Source: an uncultured Lentisphaeria bacterium (GTDB lineage Bacteria; Verrucomicrobiota; Lentisphaeria; Victivallales; UBA1829). Taken from it: 64,000 nt of DNA. The stretch's first letter is position 1. Every line of letters begins with the position of its first letter. Position numbers and translations under genes: made by a program. The DNA lies in the NCBI GenBank assembly GCA_905197955.1, contig CAJKAR010000029.1, positions 1 through 64,000 on the forward strand, in the 5' to 3' direction. The notes beneath the pieces are model-generated. The model saw only the letters and a program-made list of their open reading frames with translations, made no database searches and was not told the origin of the DNA. Shown here in pieces: positions 35,742 to 44,806 of this stretch.

Positions 35742-35835
35742 TTGTTCCTCCGTTTCCGTAGACGTGGTCAGAAAGGTCAGGATTTCTCCCACGCCACGAC
35801 GTCATTATTATATGAACGATCCTCGAACCGAACAT

Positions 35836-36399
35836 TTATTGTTCGCGTACGACCTGCCAGAATTCCAATTCCACTGGAGTCGAGCGGCCGAAAATGGAAA
35901 CTTCAAGTTCCAGTTTTCCGCGTTCCGCATCGATCTTCCTTACGACACCTTCAAAATTCTCGAAAGCACCGTCTTTAATACGTACCGTTTCACCGATCTC
36001 ATACTGAATTTTCGGCTTCGCCTTCTCTTCCGGCTCGGCCGTCTGCATCAGAATGTAATCGATTTCCTGCTGAGACAGGGGCTGGGGACGGTCACTGCCG
36101 CCGATAAAACCAATCACTCCCTGAATCCCCCGCACAAAATACCAGACTCTCTCATCAAGGGATCCGTCCGGCTTATAGAGATCCATCCGGGCCAGAACAT
36201 AGCCGGGAAAGAATTTTCGGGTTGTAGTGGTTCTTTTATCCTTCCTGAATTCGGAAACTTTTTCTGTAGGAATCAGGATCTCGTACACAGGAAGAGCGGT
36301 TTCTTCCTGACGAAGGGCTGTCTCAATATTCTCTCTGACTTTGTTCTCATGTCCGGAGAGAGTGTGAAGTACGAACCACTGTCCAGCGTTTCTGTCCAT
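35836..36399 (-). CDS. nusG: Transcription termination/antitermination factor NusG
   Basis: 187 aa. NusG binds RNA polymerase through its NGN domain (WFVLHTLSGHENKVRENIE, then FPGYVLARMD) and S10 or Rho through its KOW domain (YEIGETVRIKDGAFENFEGVV). A short linker lies between. The ATG has GGGAG 7 bp upstream. It sits between secE and rplK, as in most bacteria. Length and motifs are normal. Confidence 0.97.
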   Translation of the reverse strand: MDRNAGQWFVLHTLSGHENKVRENIETALRQEETALPVYEILIPTEKVSEFRKDKRTTTTRKFFPGYVLARMDLYKPDGSLDERVWYFVRGIQGVIGFIGGSDRPQPLSQQEIDYILMQTAEPEEKAKPKIQYEIGETVRIKDGAFENFEGVVRKIDAERGKLELEVSIFGRSTPVELEFWQVVREQ

Positions 36400-36421
36400 G
36401 ATGAACTCCCTGGGATTTTTG

Positions 36422-36619
36422 TCAGAATGTTATAACGAACCGAACAGCGTGGAACAGGATCTGATCCACACCGGCAACAAAGATCGAAGTAATCACCAAG
36501 GCGATTATCACCAGTATCGTGGATTCAAGAACTTCCTGCTTGCTCGGCCACGTGCATTTGGCCATCTCATCGATAGTGGATCTGATAAACGATCTCAATC
36601 CCGCGACCAGCTTTGTCAT
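36422..36619 (-). CDS. secE: Preprotein translocase subunit SecE
   Basis: 65 aa, the short single-helix form of SecE found outside gamma-proteobacteria. The amphipathic segment FIRSTIDEMAKCTWPSKQEV with its conserved Trp-Pro is followed by one membrane helix (STILVIIALVITSIFVAGVD). SecE clamps SecY in the inner membrane. It lies between tRNA-Trp and nusG, a strongly conserved arrangement. Confidence 0.94.
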   Translation of the reverse strand: MTKLVAGLRSFIRSTIDEMAKCTWPSKQEVLESTILVIIALVITSIFVAGVDQILFHAVRFVITF

Positions 36620-36656
36620 GGTGCGCTGTCCCTTCTATTCTTTGCCGTTAAATAAA

Positions 36657-36732
36657 TGGCAGGGGCTGAGAGCCTCGAACTCCCGACCTGCGGTTTTGGA
36701 GACCGCTGCTCTACCAACTGAGCTAAACCCCT
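36657..36732 (-). tRNA. tRNA-Trp (anticodon CCA)
   Basis: 76 nt with the 3-prime CCA encoded. The acceptor AGGGGTT pairs with AGCCCCT, with discriminator G. The anticodon stem GCGGT/ACCGC holds loop CTCCAAA (anticodon CCA). The T-arm is GGGAG-TTCGAGG-CTCTC. It lies between rpmG and secE, as in Chlamydiae and many other bacteria. Confidence 0.95.
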
Positions 36733-36771
36733 GTATATTCAGTCTTTCATGCGCAAGGCGCGCCGGAGAAC

Positions 36772-36921
36772 TTACTTGGTTTCTTTATGAACCGTGTGTT
36801 TGCGTTCGAACTTACAGTATTTTTTCTTTTCCAGACGGCCAGGAGTATTGCGTTTCTCCTTCGTCGTCGTGTAATTTCTATGCTTGCATTCGGTGCATTC
36901 CAATGTGATTATTTCACGCAT
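36772..36921 (-). CDS. rpmG: 50S ribosomal protein L33
   Basis: 49 aa, read directly because it is short. It starts MREIITLECTECKHRNYT and ends ERKHTVHKETK, with GGAG 8 bp before the ATG. L33 is a small 50S protein near the E site. Zinc-type L33 proteins carry two CxxC pairs; here C9, C12 and C36 are kept but the fourth position (usually Cys in a CKFC motif) is Glu39. This is intermediate between the zinc-binding and zinc-free forms. It lies between tuf and tRNA-Trp. Confidence 0.93.
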   Translation of the reverse strand: MREIITLECTECKHRNYTTTKEKRNTPGRLEKKKYCKFERKHTVHKETK

Positions 36922-36939
36922 CTTAAAGCTCCGTTACCG

Positions 36940-36972
36940 AAAATCAGGAGTGCGACCTTGTGGCCGCACTCC
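36940..36972 (-). terminator. Hairpin after tuf (terminator or attenuator)
   Basis: GGAGTGCG (36947-36954) pairs with CGCACTCC (36965-36972) around a 10-nt loop that can extend the stem with one mismatch. On the minus strand GATTTT follows directly. It lies 23 bp past the tuf stop and 18 bp before the rpmG ATG, so it may reduce transcription from tuf into secE-nusG-rpl genes. Confidence 0.55.
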
Positions 36973-36995
36973 GGAATTCGGAGGTTATTCCGATC

Positions 36996-38204
36996 TTACT
37001 TCAGAATTTCCGTAACACGTCCGGAAGCAACCGTGCGGCCGCCTTCACGGATAGCGAAACGCTGTGTCTTTTCCATAGCAATCGGGGCAATGAGTTCGAC
37101 TTCGATCGAAACTCTGTCGCCAGGCATTACCATCTCAACACCTTCCGGCAGTTTGATTACGCCGGTAACGTCTGTCGTTCTGAAGTAGAACTGAGGACGA
37201 TAGTTGCTGAAGAACGGGCTGTGACGTCCACCTTCTTCTTTGGACAGAACGTAGATTTCTGCGGTGAAGGTCGTGTGCGGGGTGATGGATCCCGGTTTCG
37301 CGAGAACCTGTCCACGCTCAACATCTTCTTTTCTCGTTCCGCGGAGGAGACAGCCGATGTTATCGCCAGCCTGACCTTTGTCCAGTTCCTTGTGGAACAT
37401 TTCAACACCGGTGATCGTGGTCTTGCTGGTCGGCTTGATTCCGACGATTTCAACCGTATCACCAACTTTGACTTCGCCACGCTCGACACGGCCGGTAACC
37501 ACGGTTCCACGACCTTCGATGGAGAACACGTCTTCGATCGGCATCAGGAACGGCTTGTCGGTTTCGCGCTGCGGCTCAGGAATCCAGGTATCGATCGCAT
37601 CCATCAGTTCCTGGATGCATTTGCATTCCGGAGCGTTTGGATCGGTCGCCTGCAGAGCAGGATAAGCAGCACCCTTGATAATCGGGGTGTTGTCACCATC
37701 GAAATCATATTTGCTGAGGAGTTCACGGATCTCCATTTCGACGAGGTCGAGGAGTTCCGGATCATCAACAAGGTCAACTTTGTTCAGGAAGACAACGATC
37801 TTCGGCACACCAACCTGTTTTGCAAGAAGAATGTGCTCGCGTGTCTGCGGCATCGGGCCGTCAACAGCGCTCACCACGAGGATTGCACCGTCCATCTGAG
37901 CAGCACCGGTAATCATGTTCTTAACATAGTCCGCATGTCCCGGGCAGTCAACGTGAGCATAGTGGCGCTTGTCGCTCTGATACTCAACGTGAGAGGTCGC
38001 AATTGTCAGAATCTTGGTCGCATCACGACGGCCCTGGGATTCAGAAGCTTTCGCAACCTGGTCGTACGGAATATAATCCGCGAGACCCTTGAGGTTCTGC
38101 ACATGTGTGATTGCTGCGGTCAGCGTGGTCTTGCCGTGGTCAACGTGGCCGATTGTTCCTACGTTGGCGTGGGGCTTCTCTCTTACAAATTTCTCTTTTG
38201 CCAT
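36996..38204 (-). CDS. tuf: Elongation factor Tu
   Basis: 402 aa. EF-Tu brings aminoacyl-tRNA to the ribosome. G1 GHVDHGKTT, G3 DCPGHADY, G4 NKVD and the switch region are present; domain III ends VASGRVTEILK. The copy lies upstream of secE, not after fusA, and no second tuf copy is in the window. Preceded by tRNA-Thr and a promoter at 38428-38455. Confidence 0.98.
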   Translation of the reverse strand: MAKEKFVREKPHANVGTIGHVDHGKTTLTAAITHVQNLKGLADYIPYDQVAKASESQGRRDATKILTIATSHVEYQSDKRHYAHVDCPGHADYVKNMITGAAQMDGAILVVSAVDGPMPQTREHILLAKQVGVPKIVVFLNKVDLVDDPELLDLVEMEIRELLSKYDFDGDNTPIIKGAAYPALQATDPNAPECKCIQELMDAIDTWIPEPQRETDKPFLMPIEDVFSIEGRGTVVTGRVERGEVKVGDTVEIVGIKPTSKTTITGVEMFHKELDKGQAGDNIGCLLRGTRKEDVERGQVLAKPGSITPHTTFTAEIYVLSKEEGGRHSPFFSNYRPQFYFRTTDVTGVIKLPEGVEMVMPGDRVSIEVELIAPIAMEKTQRFAIREGGRTVASGRVTEILK

Positions 38205-38310
38205 CTCGGGGCCTCCTTTTGGTGACTTGTATGGCTTATTGTTTACCGTTTATAAATAACGTCCGTTTTCACATTCCATATCCATCTTCCCAGCAAGTAG
38301 AGGAAAAATG

Positions 38311-38386
<76 letters not shown>

Positions 38387-38427
38387 GATGTCCGCCGTTG
38401 ATTTTCATCAACCGCAAACGAGTCTAT

Positions 38428-38455
38428 ACTATACAGCATTTCTGCCATAAATCAA
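38428..38455 (-). promoter_or_regulatory. Candidate promoter for tRNA-Thr-tuf
   Basis: On the minus strand TTGATT (38450-38455) and TATAGT (38428-38433) are 16 bp apart. The expected start near 38421 is about 35 bp before the tRNA-Thr 5-prime end. Good but not perfect match to sigma-70 boxes. Confidence 0.6.
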
Positions 38456-38576
38456 ATTGATTTTCTAATTTTTATAAAAAAATTCTATTCCAGATTCATT
38501 ACAGCCTCATTTTAAGGCTTTGGCAGAACCTGTTTTCCCGTTTTCCTCTGCCTTCACCAATCAAGCTGAATAAAAA

Positions 38577-38660
38577 TGGTGCTCGAGGGGAGACTCGAAC
38601 TCCCATGGATCGCTCCACTAGCACCTCAAGCTAGCGCGTCTGCCATTTCGCCACCCGAGC
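38577..38660 (-). tRNA. tRNA-Leu (anticodon GAG)
   Basis: 84 nt with encoded CCA. The acceptor GCTCGGG pairs with CTCGAGC (one G-T), discriminator A. Anticodon stem CTAGC/GCTAG, loop TTGAGGT (anticodon GAG). The long variable arm and T-arm GGGAG-TTCGAGT-CTCCC fit class II tRNA-Leu. It has its own promoter at 38708-38735. Confidence 0.95.
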
Positions 38661-38707
38661 AGTTTATATCTCGCATCCACCGAAAAACATCGGCAATGCA
38701 AGAAATT

Positions 38708-38735
38708 ACTATATCATGGATTTCCTCTTTGTCAA
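38708..38735 (-). promoter_or_regulatory. Strong candidate promoter for tRNA-Leu
   Basis: On the minus strand TTGACA (38730-38735), a perfect -35 box, is 16 bp from TATAGT (38708-38713). The expected start is about 40 bp before the tRNA-Leu 5-prime end. Confidence 0.75.
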
Positions 38736-38787
38736 ATCTTTTTTCGTCTTATCCGTCTTTTTTTATGAAATCCCACCTCTAAAACTC

Positions 38788-38801
38788 TATCTCTAGAGAT
38801 A
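38788..38801. other. 14-bp palindrome past the GH5-like gene
   Basis: TATCTCTAGAGATA is a perfect palindrome in the 95-bp gap between the tRNA-Leu promoter and the stop of the GH5-like gene. It is a weak candidate for a terminator stem or a protein-binding site; no T run follows. Confidence 0.4.
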
Positions 38802-38830
38802 AACAGAGAGCTCTGATGAATCTCCGGAAT

Positions 38831-41800
38831 TCATTTTTTATCTGAAGCTCCCGCCTTCCCTCCTAAGCTGCGGGCTATTAATTCATACGCGGCAACAGCG
38901 CCATGACGTCCGGAGGTAATCATACGGAACGTCGTTTTTCCATCCCGAACAGCAAACGGAATCTCATATAATCGCCGGCCATCAAAATCAACTGCATAAA
39001 GCTGAAAAGCGGAACAATCACGATTCAGTGTAATTTCCGCTTCTCCGCAGCGGGCTAGAAGTGGAAGAGAACCCCATTTTTCCCATATCCGCATTTCCGG
39101 ATCACCAAACGTCATCCCCGTACTTTTCGTCTCGGTCAAATGAAGGATCAGAAAACGCCGGCTTTCCGTCAGCGGTACATGATCCCGTGAGGCAATCAGT
39201 ATTCCGCAGAACGCACGCAGATTCCGAACTTCTGCAAACTTCCCGCGCAGACTCTCTCCGGCTTCCAGAAGAAATCCTTCACTCCGGGAAGAAACTGCGC
39301 TGAACTGATTTTTCTTCATTCGCAACGTCAATTCCCCTGTCGAGCTGACAAAAGTTCCACTTGCCGGATCATAACTCTTCTTCGGAATCGCTCCGAGCTT
39401 TTCAAGTTTTGCAAACGCATTCAAATGATCGGTCGAACGCACAACCGGAACGTTCAGGCGCAGTTTTTCTCCCACGGAATCCGAGGAAATCGCGGCAACA
39501 CTTCCGGAGGGCAGTACCGGAGCCTCCCCCGGAGAAAACAGCACATTTCCTGTTTTCGCAACCAGTCCAATCCGGCGGGGAACGATTCCACACTCATCCG
39601 CACTCTCCGGAGATTCAAAATGCTTCCGGTTCAGCAGAAGCGGAACCGACAGCTCCGACTCCCGGATATCCCGCCTCAGGAAAAACAGATTCCCTGCGCG
39701 TTCCGACAGCAAGCGCATCGGGTCGTTTGCAATATCAAAAAATTCCTGCCGGCTCTCCTCCTTTGCAAACAGATCACGGTTGTGTGAATAGGCAAAACGG
39801 CAGAGCGCACTCCAGTCCTGAAGCGCCGCATACGCCCCGGTCAGAAACGCACCCTCCACATTATACCGGTTCGTATTCGTATAATCCCATTCCGTAATGA
39901 AGAACGGTTTTCCAAACGCCCGCGTCTGAAACATGCTGTTCAGCGAACCGGCCCCTTTGCTGATCGAACTGTCATTCACCACCATCGCGGGAAGTCCCCA
40001 GCCCTTCATCATAACCGGATGCGCCCAGTAAAAGTGATTCTCAATCAGATCATACGGTTCCCGCAGAAGCATCGTGACGATATTCGTCCCGTGATTCTGA
40101 TCCGCAAGCATCTGTCTCACACCGATGGATCGCAGAAAATGACGCATCTTCGCATAGCCGGCCGGATACACCTCCATCAGAAATCTCGTCCAGTAACGCC
40201 CTCGTTCCAGATAAGCTGGATGGAAATCATGAAGCTGAAGCCATGACTCAAACTTCCGTTCATAAACCTCTTTTGTCCCTTTCACCAGCGACGTCCAGTA
40301 GATTGCATTCTCATTGATCAGATCAAGATTGAGAATTGCCGGATCATCCTTCCAGGCGAGTCCCGTATAGGGATTCACCGCACTCAGAAGATTTGCAGCA
40401 TACTCCTGCCAGTTCCGCATGGCGTCATCCGATACAAAAACAAGCCCCTTGAAACGTGTACGGTCCACCTTCTCGCCGGGAAACTCCCGCAGCTCTCCCT
40501 TTTCCAGATGACGGCTGATAAACAGATCCAATGTCACATAAATCCCCCGTTTTCTGCATGCGGCAATCAGATAATCCATCCGATCCTTGAATTTCGCCTT
40601 CATCCGGGTGGAAGTTCCTCCGGAACGGTCACTGGTATCACGGTCAAAATGGTGCAGGCGGATCAGGTTGTACCCGATTGCGGCGAACTCCTCGGCAAGA
40701 CGGTCCGAAAGTTCATGTTCCATGTAATTCGCTGAAAAACAGACATTCGCTCCATAAAAACGGACCGGAACATCCGGACGTTTTTCAAATACAAGATGTC
40801 CGTTCCGATTCCGCGCAAACCCATATTTTCCCGCCGGAGCATCCAGCTGAAACGAAAAATCCAGAACACTGTCCTTGAGTATCCGGCGTTTTCCCTTCAC
40901 GGGAATCCAGTCGGAATCCGCCTTCAGAACCACTTTCTCATTCCGCTTCGGATTGATCTCGTACTCCGAAAGCGACGCTCCGACAATCATCCACACCGAC
41001 TTTCCCGCACTCTCAAACGCAATCCGCTTTAATCCGGATTGCTTCAGCGGAAAACGAGTCACATAAAGCCCGATCGCCGAAATATCATTCTGCCCCCGCC
41101 ACCCCACCGATGCGCCGGAAAGCGGATACGGTTTCCAGAAATTCGCCACATCACGTCCGCAAACTACCGGAATCTTCTGCACGCTGCCATCCGCAAACGT
41201 ACAGACAATCCATCCGATCACCCCCTCCTTCGGCCAGGCAACCGCGTGCAGCAGATATAGAAAATTTCCCGGACACTTCCCGGAAAGCGTCACCTCCGCC
41301 CGATCCGGAAAATAAAGTCGCTCTCCACCTCTCAGCACGATGCAGCTTTTCCCGCCGTTTCTCTCCGGATCAACAATCCGGAAAAGGACATTGGAACAGA
41401 GTTTTTCTCCGGGAATCATGGAACTCAAATCGTTGCTGCGCCCCTGATCAGTCCACCCTCCCCTGCGGTCATCGGGATGCTCGTCGCGAAAGCCCATGTT
41501 CATTGCAGATGTCAGGTCCAGCGGCTCCGATACATACGCCCGATACAGGAATCCGAACCGGAATTCCGTTCTGGTGATCGAACCACTCTGCGGAACAGGA
41601 TGCAGCCGGAGATTAACCGAATCGGGAGCGTAGGGGGTATGCGAAAGATCATGCAGAGCGGCGGTGAAACGCCCCTCAAGAACAATCAATCCCGTTTCCG
41701 TCGGAAACTGGATCCGCTGCACCATGCCGAGATTGCGAAATTTCTCTCCCGGATTCAATACGACTTTTTTCCCGTCGATCAGATACGCATTTTTCTCCCA

Positions 41801-42178
41801 TAAATTTCTCTTTACAATCGTTCCAAATGAAATTCCGTCGATTTTCAGCTCCGGATCCGCAGCAAGAACCAGCCGGTAATCCGTACGATTCTCCGACGGA
41901 CGCTGACAATCAACGGAAAGATGAAACGAACGCTGCGGAAGATGGTACGTTCCCCGATATTCGAATCCGTTCCCATTTTTCTTCGGGAAACCGGAATCGG
42001 CAACCGTCGTTTTCGGGGAAAGAATACTCCCCTTCCAGCCGTTGTTCCAAACCGTCAGGACAAAACTGTGATTCCCTATTTTAAACCCGTACGGGGTAAA
42101 CGTTCCCCATTCATCGGCAACCCCCGATGCAAAAGAACAGAACAGCAAAAGCAGAAACAGAAAGAGACGACGCAGCAT
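38831..42178 (-). CDS. Large secreted GH5-like (cellulase-fold) glycosidase
   Basis: 1115 aa. Residues 1-21 are a signal peptide (LFLFLLLLFCSFASGVA). An N-terminal beta-rich part (22-220) is followed at about 226-402 by a beta module also found in the GH2-like protein at 46858. A TIM-barrel glycosidase domain runs from about 465 to 870: RFYGANVCFSAN, NLIRLHHFD, NLDLINENAIYW with likely acid/base E623, and FFITEWD with likely nucleophile E763. The two Glu positions fit clan GH-A enzymes such as GH5; the exact family is uncertain. The C-terminal 240 residues look like a beta-sandwich. It is the last gene of the block pseudopilin-regulator-deacetylase-GH, 20 bp after the deacetylase-like gene. 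Confidence 0.82.
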   Translation of the reverse strand: MLRRLFLFLLLLFCSFASGVADEWGTFTPYGFKIGNHSFVLTVWNNGWKGSILSPKTTVADSGFPKKNGNGFEYRGTYHLPQRSFHLSVDCQRPSENRTDYRLVLAADPELKIDGISFGTIVKRNLWEKNAYLIDGKKVVLNPGEKFRNLGMVQRIQFPTETGLIVLEGRFTAALHDLSHTPYAPDSVNLRLHPVPQSGSITRTEFRFGFLYRAYVSEPLDLTSAMNMGFRDEHPDDRRGGWTDQGRSNDLSSMIPGEKLCSNVLFRIVDPERNGGKSCIVLRGGERLYFPDRAEVTLSGKCPGNFLYLLHAVAWPKEGVIGWIVCTFADGSVQKIPVVCGRDVANFWKPYPLSGASVGWRGQNDISAIGLYVTRFPLKQSGLKRIAFESAGKSVWMIVGASLSEYEINPKRNEKVVLKADSDWIPVKGKRRILKDSVLDFSFQLDAPAGKYGFARNRNGHLVFEKRPDVPVRFYGANVCFSANYMEHELSDRLAEEFAAIGYNLIRLHHFDRDTSDRSGGTSTRMKAKFKDRMDYLIAACRKRGIYVTLDLFISRHLEKGELREFPGEKVDRTRFKGLVFVSDDAMRNWQEYAANLLSAVNPYTGLAWKDDPAILNLDLINENAIYWTSLVKGTKEVYERKFESWLQLHDFHPAYLERGRYWTRFLMEVYPAGYAKMRHFLRSIGVRQMLADQNHGTNIVTMLLREPYDLIENHFYWAHPVMMKGWGLPAMVVNDSSISKGAGSLNSMFQTRAFGKPFFITEWDYTNTNRYNVEGAFLTGAYAALQDWSALCRFAYSHNRDLFAKEESRQEFFDIANDPMRLLSERAGNLFFLRRDIRESELSVPLLLNRKHFESPESADECGIVPRRIGLVAKTGNVLFSPGEAPVLPSGSVAAISSDSVGEKLRLNVPVVRSTDHLNAFAKLEKLGAIPKKSYDPASGTFVSSTGELTLRMKKNQFSAVSSRSEGFLLEAGESLRGKFAEVRNLRAFCGILIASRDHVPLTESRRFLILHLTETKSTGMTFGDPEMRIWEKWGSLPLLARCGEAEITLNRDCSAFQLYAVDFDGRRLYEIPFAVRDGKTTFRMITSGRHGAVAAYELIARSLGGKAGASDKK

Positions 42179-42198
42179 AGCACAAAACTCCTTTTTCC

Positions 42199-43728
42199 TT
42201 AACGATCCGCCGTTAACGACAGTTCATCCAGAGCAAGAGGCGCAGAGAGTTTCGCCGCCCGGAATTCCAGATTCAGAAACCTCGTTCCGGCAGGAATATC
42301 AAAGCGGAAGGAGCAAGTCTGCGGACCGCTCTTTTCGATTTTCCGGGAGAACACTTTCGTGTAAGTGGGCGACCATCCCCGTGCAAACGGCTGGACCTTG
42401 ACATGGATTTCCGAGCCAGGCGCTCCGCGAAAACGATACGAAAGACGATTTGCTCCGATTTCCATGCCTGTCAGGTTGTGCAGATGGAATATCACCCCGT
42501 CACGTTCCGCAACGAATGCGCCGTTTTTCAGAAAGGTGCCTTTCGCCGGAGAGTAGCCGTCGGGAATTCCATCCCCGTCGCGATCCACGGAAAGCGGCGG
42601 CATGAGGTTGAACATCGGATCGGGTTTGGAATCATACAGTCGTTTCGCCCATTCCTTCTGCGTCAAAACTGGAATATCGTTCTCTTTGCACCATTTGAGC
42701 AGATCGTCGTGACGCTTCAGATATTCCGTCCATCCGCCGGCCAAAGACCGAGTTACCATGTGACTGCTGCCAATCAGCACCTGATGCCGTGCAACCCGGT
42801 TGGCAATCTCGTTCTTCAACTTGGAAATATCCTTCTTTTCCAGCGAAAAATCACCCCACATCATCGCAAACCGGCAACGCTCCGGATTGGCTTCATTATA
42901 GACCTTCCGGGCAGAATCGGGATAGGTCGCTCCACCGGTATAACCGAGCGCAGGAAATACTTTCCGGAGATTATCCGCGGTCAAAACCGGTTCGTACCCA
43001 CCGGGCTGAATCCAGGTGACAGGAGGACGGACTCCGGCTCGTTTAAAATTCTCCTGACTGACTTCCGCCTGAAGGCGCAGAAGCTCATCGGAGGCAAGGA
43101 ATCCTCCGAGTTTCGGCAGAAGACGGAATTCCAGCTCTTCCCGCTCCGGGAAATCGGCATTGTCCTCGTTCCAGAAGCTGCGGAGCCGGAGCTCCTTTCC
43201 CTGAAGAGAATACAGATACGCTTTTTTCGTGGATGGAATATACAGACAGGTGGTCCGCTTCAATTCCTTTTCCAGTCCGGCAGGCAGATCCGTTACCAGT
43301 TTCCCATGAAAAACGCCCCGGATCGGCTTCGAAAATTTAGTCTTGTCGGGAATTCCCCGGAAGTGCGCCTTGTTTCCCGTCCAGTGGTCGAAAACAGGAC
43401 AGGATTCGAACTTCTTCCGCTCCTCCGGAGTACGCGCCAGAAGCATAAACACGGAATGAATCGCGGTATGATCCATAATTTCATGTCCCTCCTGTTCACG
43501 CTGCCGCAGCATCGCGGAAAACGCAGGGTCATGAATCCAGTGCGAAATAATCGACATGCAGAATTGGGAATCATATTTCCGGAAAACTTCCGCCATATCG
43601 TTCCATTTCTGAACAGTCTGATTGTCATCGAAGCGGAAGCAGAGGCCTCCGATTTTCGCCGTCACGCCTTCCGCTCCGAAGCCGAGCAGCGGAAAAAGCA
43701 GAAGCATTCTGTAAATCCAGTTTTTCAC
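42199..43728 (-). CDS. Secreted polysaccharide deacetylase-like protein
   Basis: 509 aa with a signal peptide (IYRMLLLFPLLGFGAEG). The NodB-type core is visible: RFDDNQ with D34 and D35 in the place of the catalytic/metal Asp pair, and H87-TAI-H91 within GHEIMDHTAIHS for the metal His pair. Such enzymes remove acetyl groups from carbohydrate N- or O-positions. The C-terminal 130 residues (DRDGDGIPDGYSP, then a beta-sandwich ending LDELSLTADR) look like a carbohydrate-binding module. It lies between the GntR/LacI regulator and the GH5-like gene. The deacetylase call is by motif; the substrate is unknown and the fold is divergent. Confidence 0.72.
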   Translation of the reverse strand: MKNWIYRMLLLFPLLGFGAEGVTAKIGGLCFRFDDNQTVQKWNDMAEVFRKYDSQFCMSIISHWIHDPAFSAMLRQREQEGHEIMDHTAIHSVFMLLARTPEERKKFESCPVFDHWTGNKAHFRGIPDKTKFSKPIRGVFHGKLVTDLPAGLEKELKRTTCLYIPSTKKAYLYSLQGKELRLRSFWNEDNADFPEREELEFRLLPKLGGFLASDELLRLQAEVSQENFKRAGVRPPVTWIQPGGYEPVLTADNLRKVFPALGYTGGATYPDSARKVYNEANPERCRFAMMWGDFSLEKKDISKLKNEIANRVARHQVLIGSSHMVTRSLAGGWTEYLKRHDDLLKWCKENDIPVLTQKEWAKRLYDSKPDPMFNLMPPLSVDRDGDGIPDGYSPAKGTFLKNGAFVAERDGVIFHLHNLTGMEIGANRLSYRFRGAPGSEIHVKVQPFARGWSPTYTKVFSRKIEKSGPQTCSFRFDIPAGTRFLNLEFRAAKLSAPLALDELSLTADR

Positions 43729-43738
43729 GAGAAACCTC

Positions 43739-44788
43739 CTATTGTTTTTTTGGCTTTTGAACGGAACAGGATATGGGAATCCGGATTGTCTCCGGAGAGC
43801 TCTCCGGATTCGTCAGAAGCGAGCGAAGAATTCTCATCTCCTCCCGGGCAAGGGAATCGAAATCAAGAGAAAGAATAATCCCGTGAAACGCGGGATCATG
43901 GGCGGCTGCAAGCTGACTGGCAATCAGAGAGCAATCGGAAGACATCTCATCAAGGATGTCGCGGATTTCCGTATAAAGGAAGATCGGATTGTAGACTGCA
44001 TCAACCGGGAAGCCGAAATGAAGCAGAGAACGAAACTGATTGAGCATTTCTCCATTGCGCGGCAGAAAGAGTTTCTCATTCAGAGGAATCCCCGCCTCGC
44101 GGAAGGCGCGCCGGATCCCGGCGGCAGGGATATTCCATGGTGGAGTGTCTCCCAGAAAAACGATTCCCGTTTTCTTTTCTCCGATGAGGAGTCTGGCACA
44201 CTCATAACCGGCCTGTTCGAAGTCGAATTCCACAGTGTTGGCATCTTCAAAAGAGTAGACCGTATTCACCACCAGAGGAAAGCGGCGGGAAACCAGTTCC
44301 TGAATCACAGGGGCATGGGAGGAACGCGGTCCGATCCAGATGAGGCCGTCCAGCTGTTCGTTTTCCAGATCCTTCAGAATGATCTCCGGATTCGAGGAGC
44401 TCAGGTTCAGAAGCCGGACATAGGCAGGCATTTCCGGAACGATCTTCAAAACAGAGGAAAGATTCTTTGCATGGTACTCGTCAAGATGAATCAGCATTCC
44501 ATCGGAAACCACAATGCCGATGGTTGGAATTTTATGTTGACAGGAAGTTTGAGTACCCTCAATTCGTTTGGGATTTGTAAAGGAACCAATTCCCGGTTTG
44601 CCAATGATGTATCCGTCACGGGTCAGTTCCTTCATCGCCTTGCCGACGGTCTGCCGGCTGACGCCGAATTTCCGGGAAAGTTCCACGGTCGTCGGAATCT
44701 GAACAGATTTCTCGCTGTTTTTCAATGCCAGAGAAAGCACATAACGCCGGATTTTCATGTATTCTGCGATTTGCGGAGATTCAGTCAT
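43739..44788 (-). CDS. GntR/LacI-type chimeric transcription regulator
   Basis: 349 aa. The N-terminal winged helix (about 5-75) has the GntR pattern: PTTVELSRKFGVSRQTVGKAM, LTRDGYIIGKPGIGSF. From about 90 the protein is a LacI-type periplasmic-binding fold (TIGIVVSDG, DGLIWIGPRSSH, RRFPLVVNTVYS). This AraR-like chimera usually responds to a sugar. SD AAAGGTGG lies 6 bp before the ATG. It lies 18 bp after the pseudopilin and 10 bp before the deacetylase-like gene, so it is in the same operon, and probably regulates it at the promoter/palindrome around 45641-45691. Confidence 0.88.
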   Translation of the reverse strand: MTESPQIAEYMKIRRYVLSLALKNSEKSVQIPTTVELSRKFGVSRQTVGKAMKELTRDGYIIGKPGIGSFTNPKRIEGTQTSCQHKIPTIGIVVSDGMLIHLDEYHAKNLSSVLKIVPEMPAYVRLLNLSSSNPEIILKDLENEQLDGLIWIGPRSSHAPVIQELVSRRFPLVVNTVYSFEDANTVEFDFEQAGYECARLLIGEKKTGIVFLGDTPPWNIPAAGIRRAFREAGIPLNEKLFLPRNGEMLNQFRSLLHFGFPVDAVYNPIFLYTEIRDILDEMSSDCSLIASQLAAAHDPAFHGIILSLDFDSLAREEMRILRSLLTNPESSPETIRIPISCSVQKPKKQ

Positions 44789-44806
44789 AACAAGCCACCT
44801 TTCTGC

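Noticed and set aside
35742..35835. L1-binding leader before rplK
   Set aside because: Short CGTGG/CCACG arms can be drawn, but they are weak and I could not match them to the known L1 site with confidence.
38577..38660. Integrative element next to the tRNA genes
   Set aside because: No integrase, no duplicated tRNA 3-prime end and no change in gene style near the tRNA-Leu, tRNA-Thr or tRNA-Trp genes.
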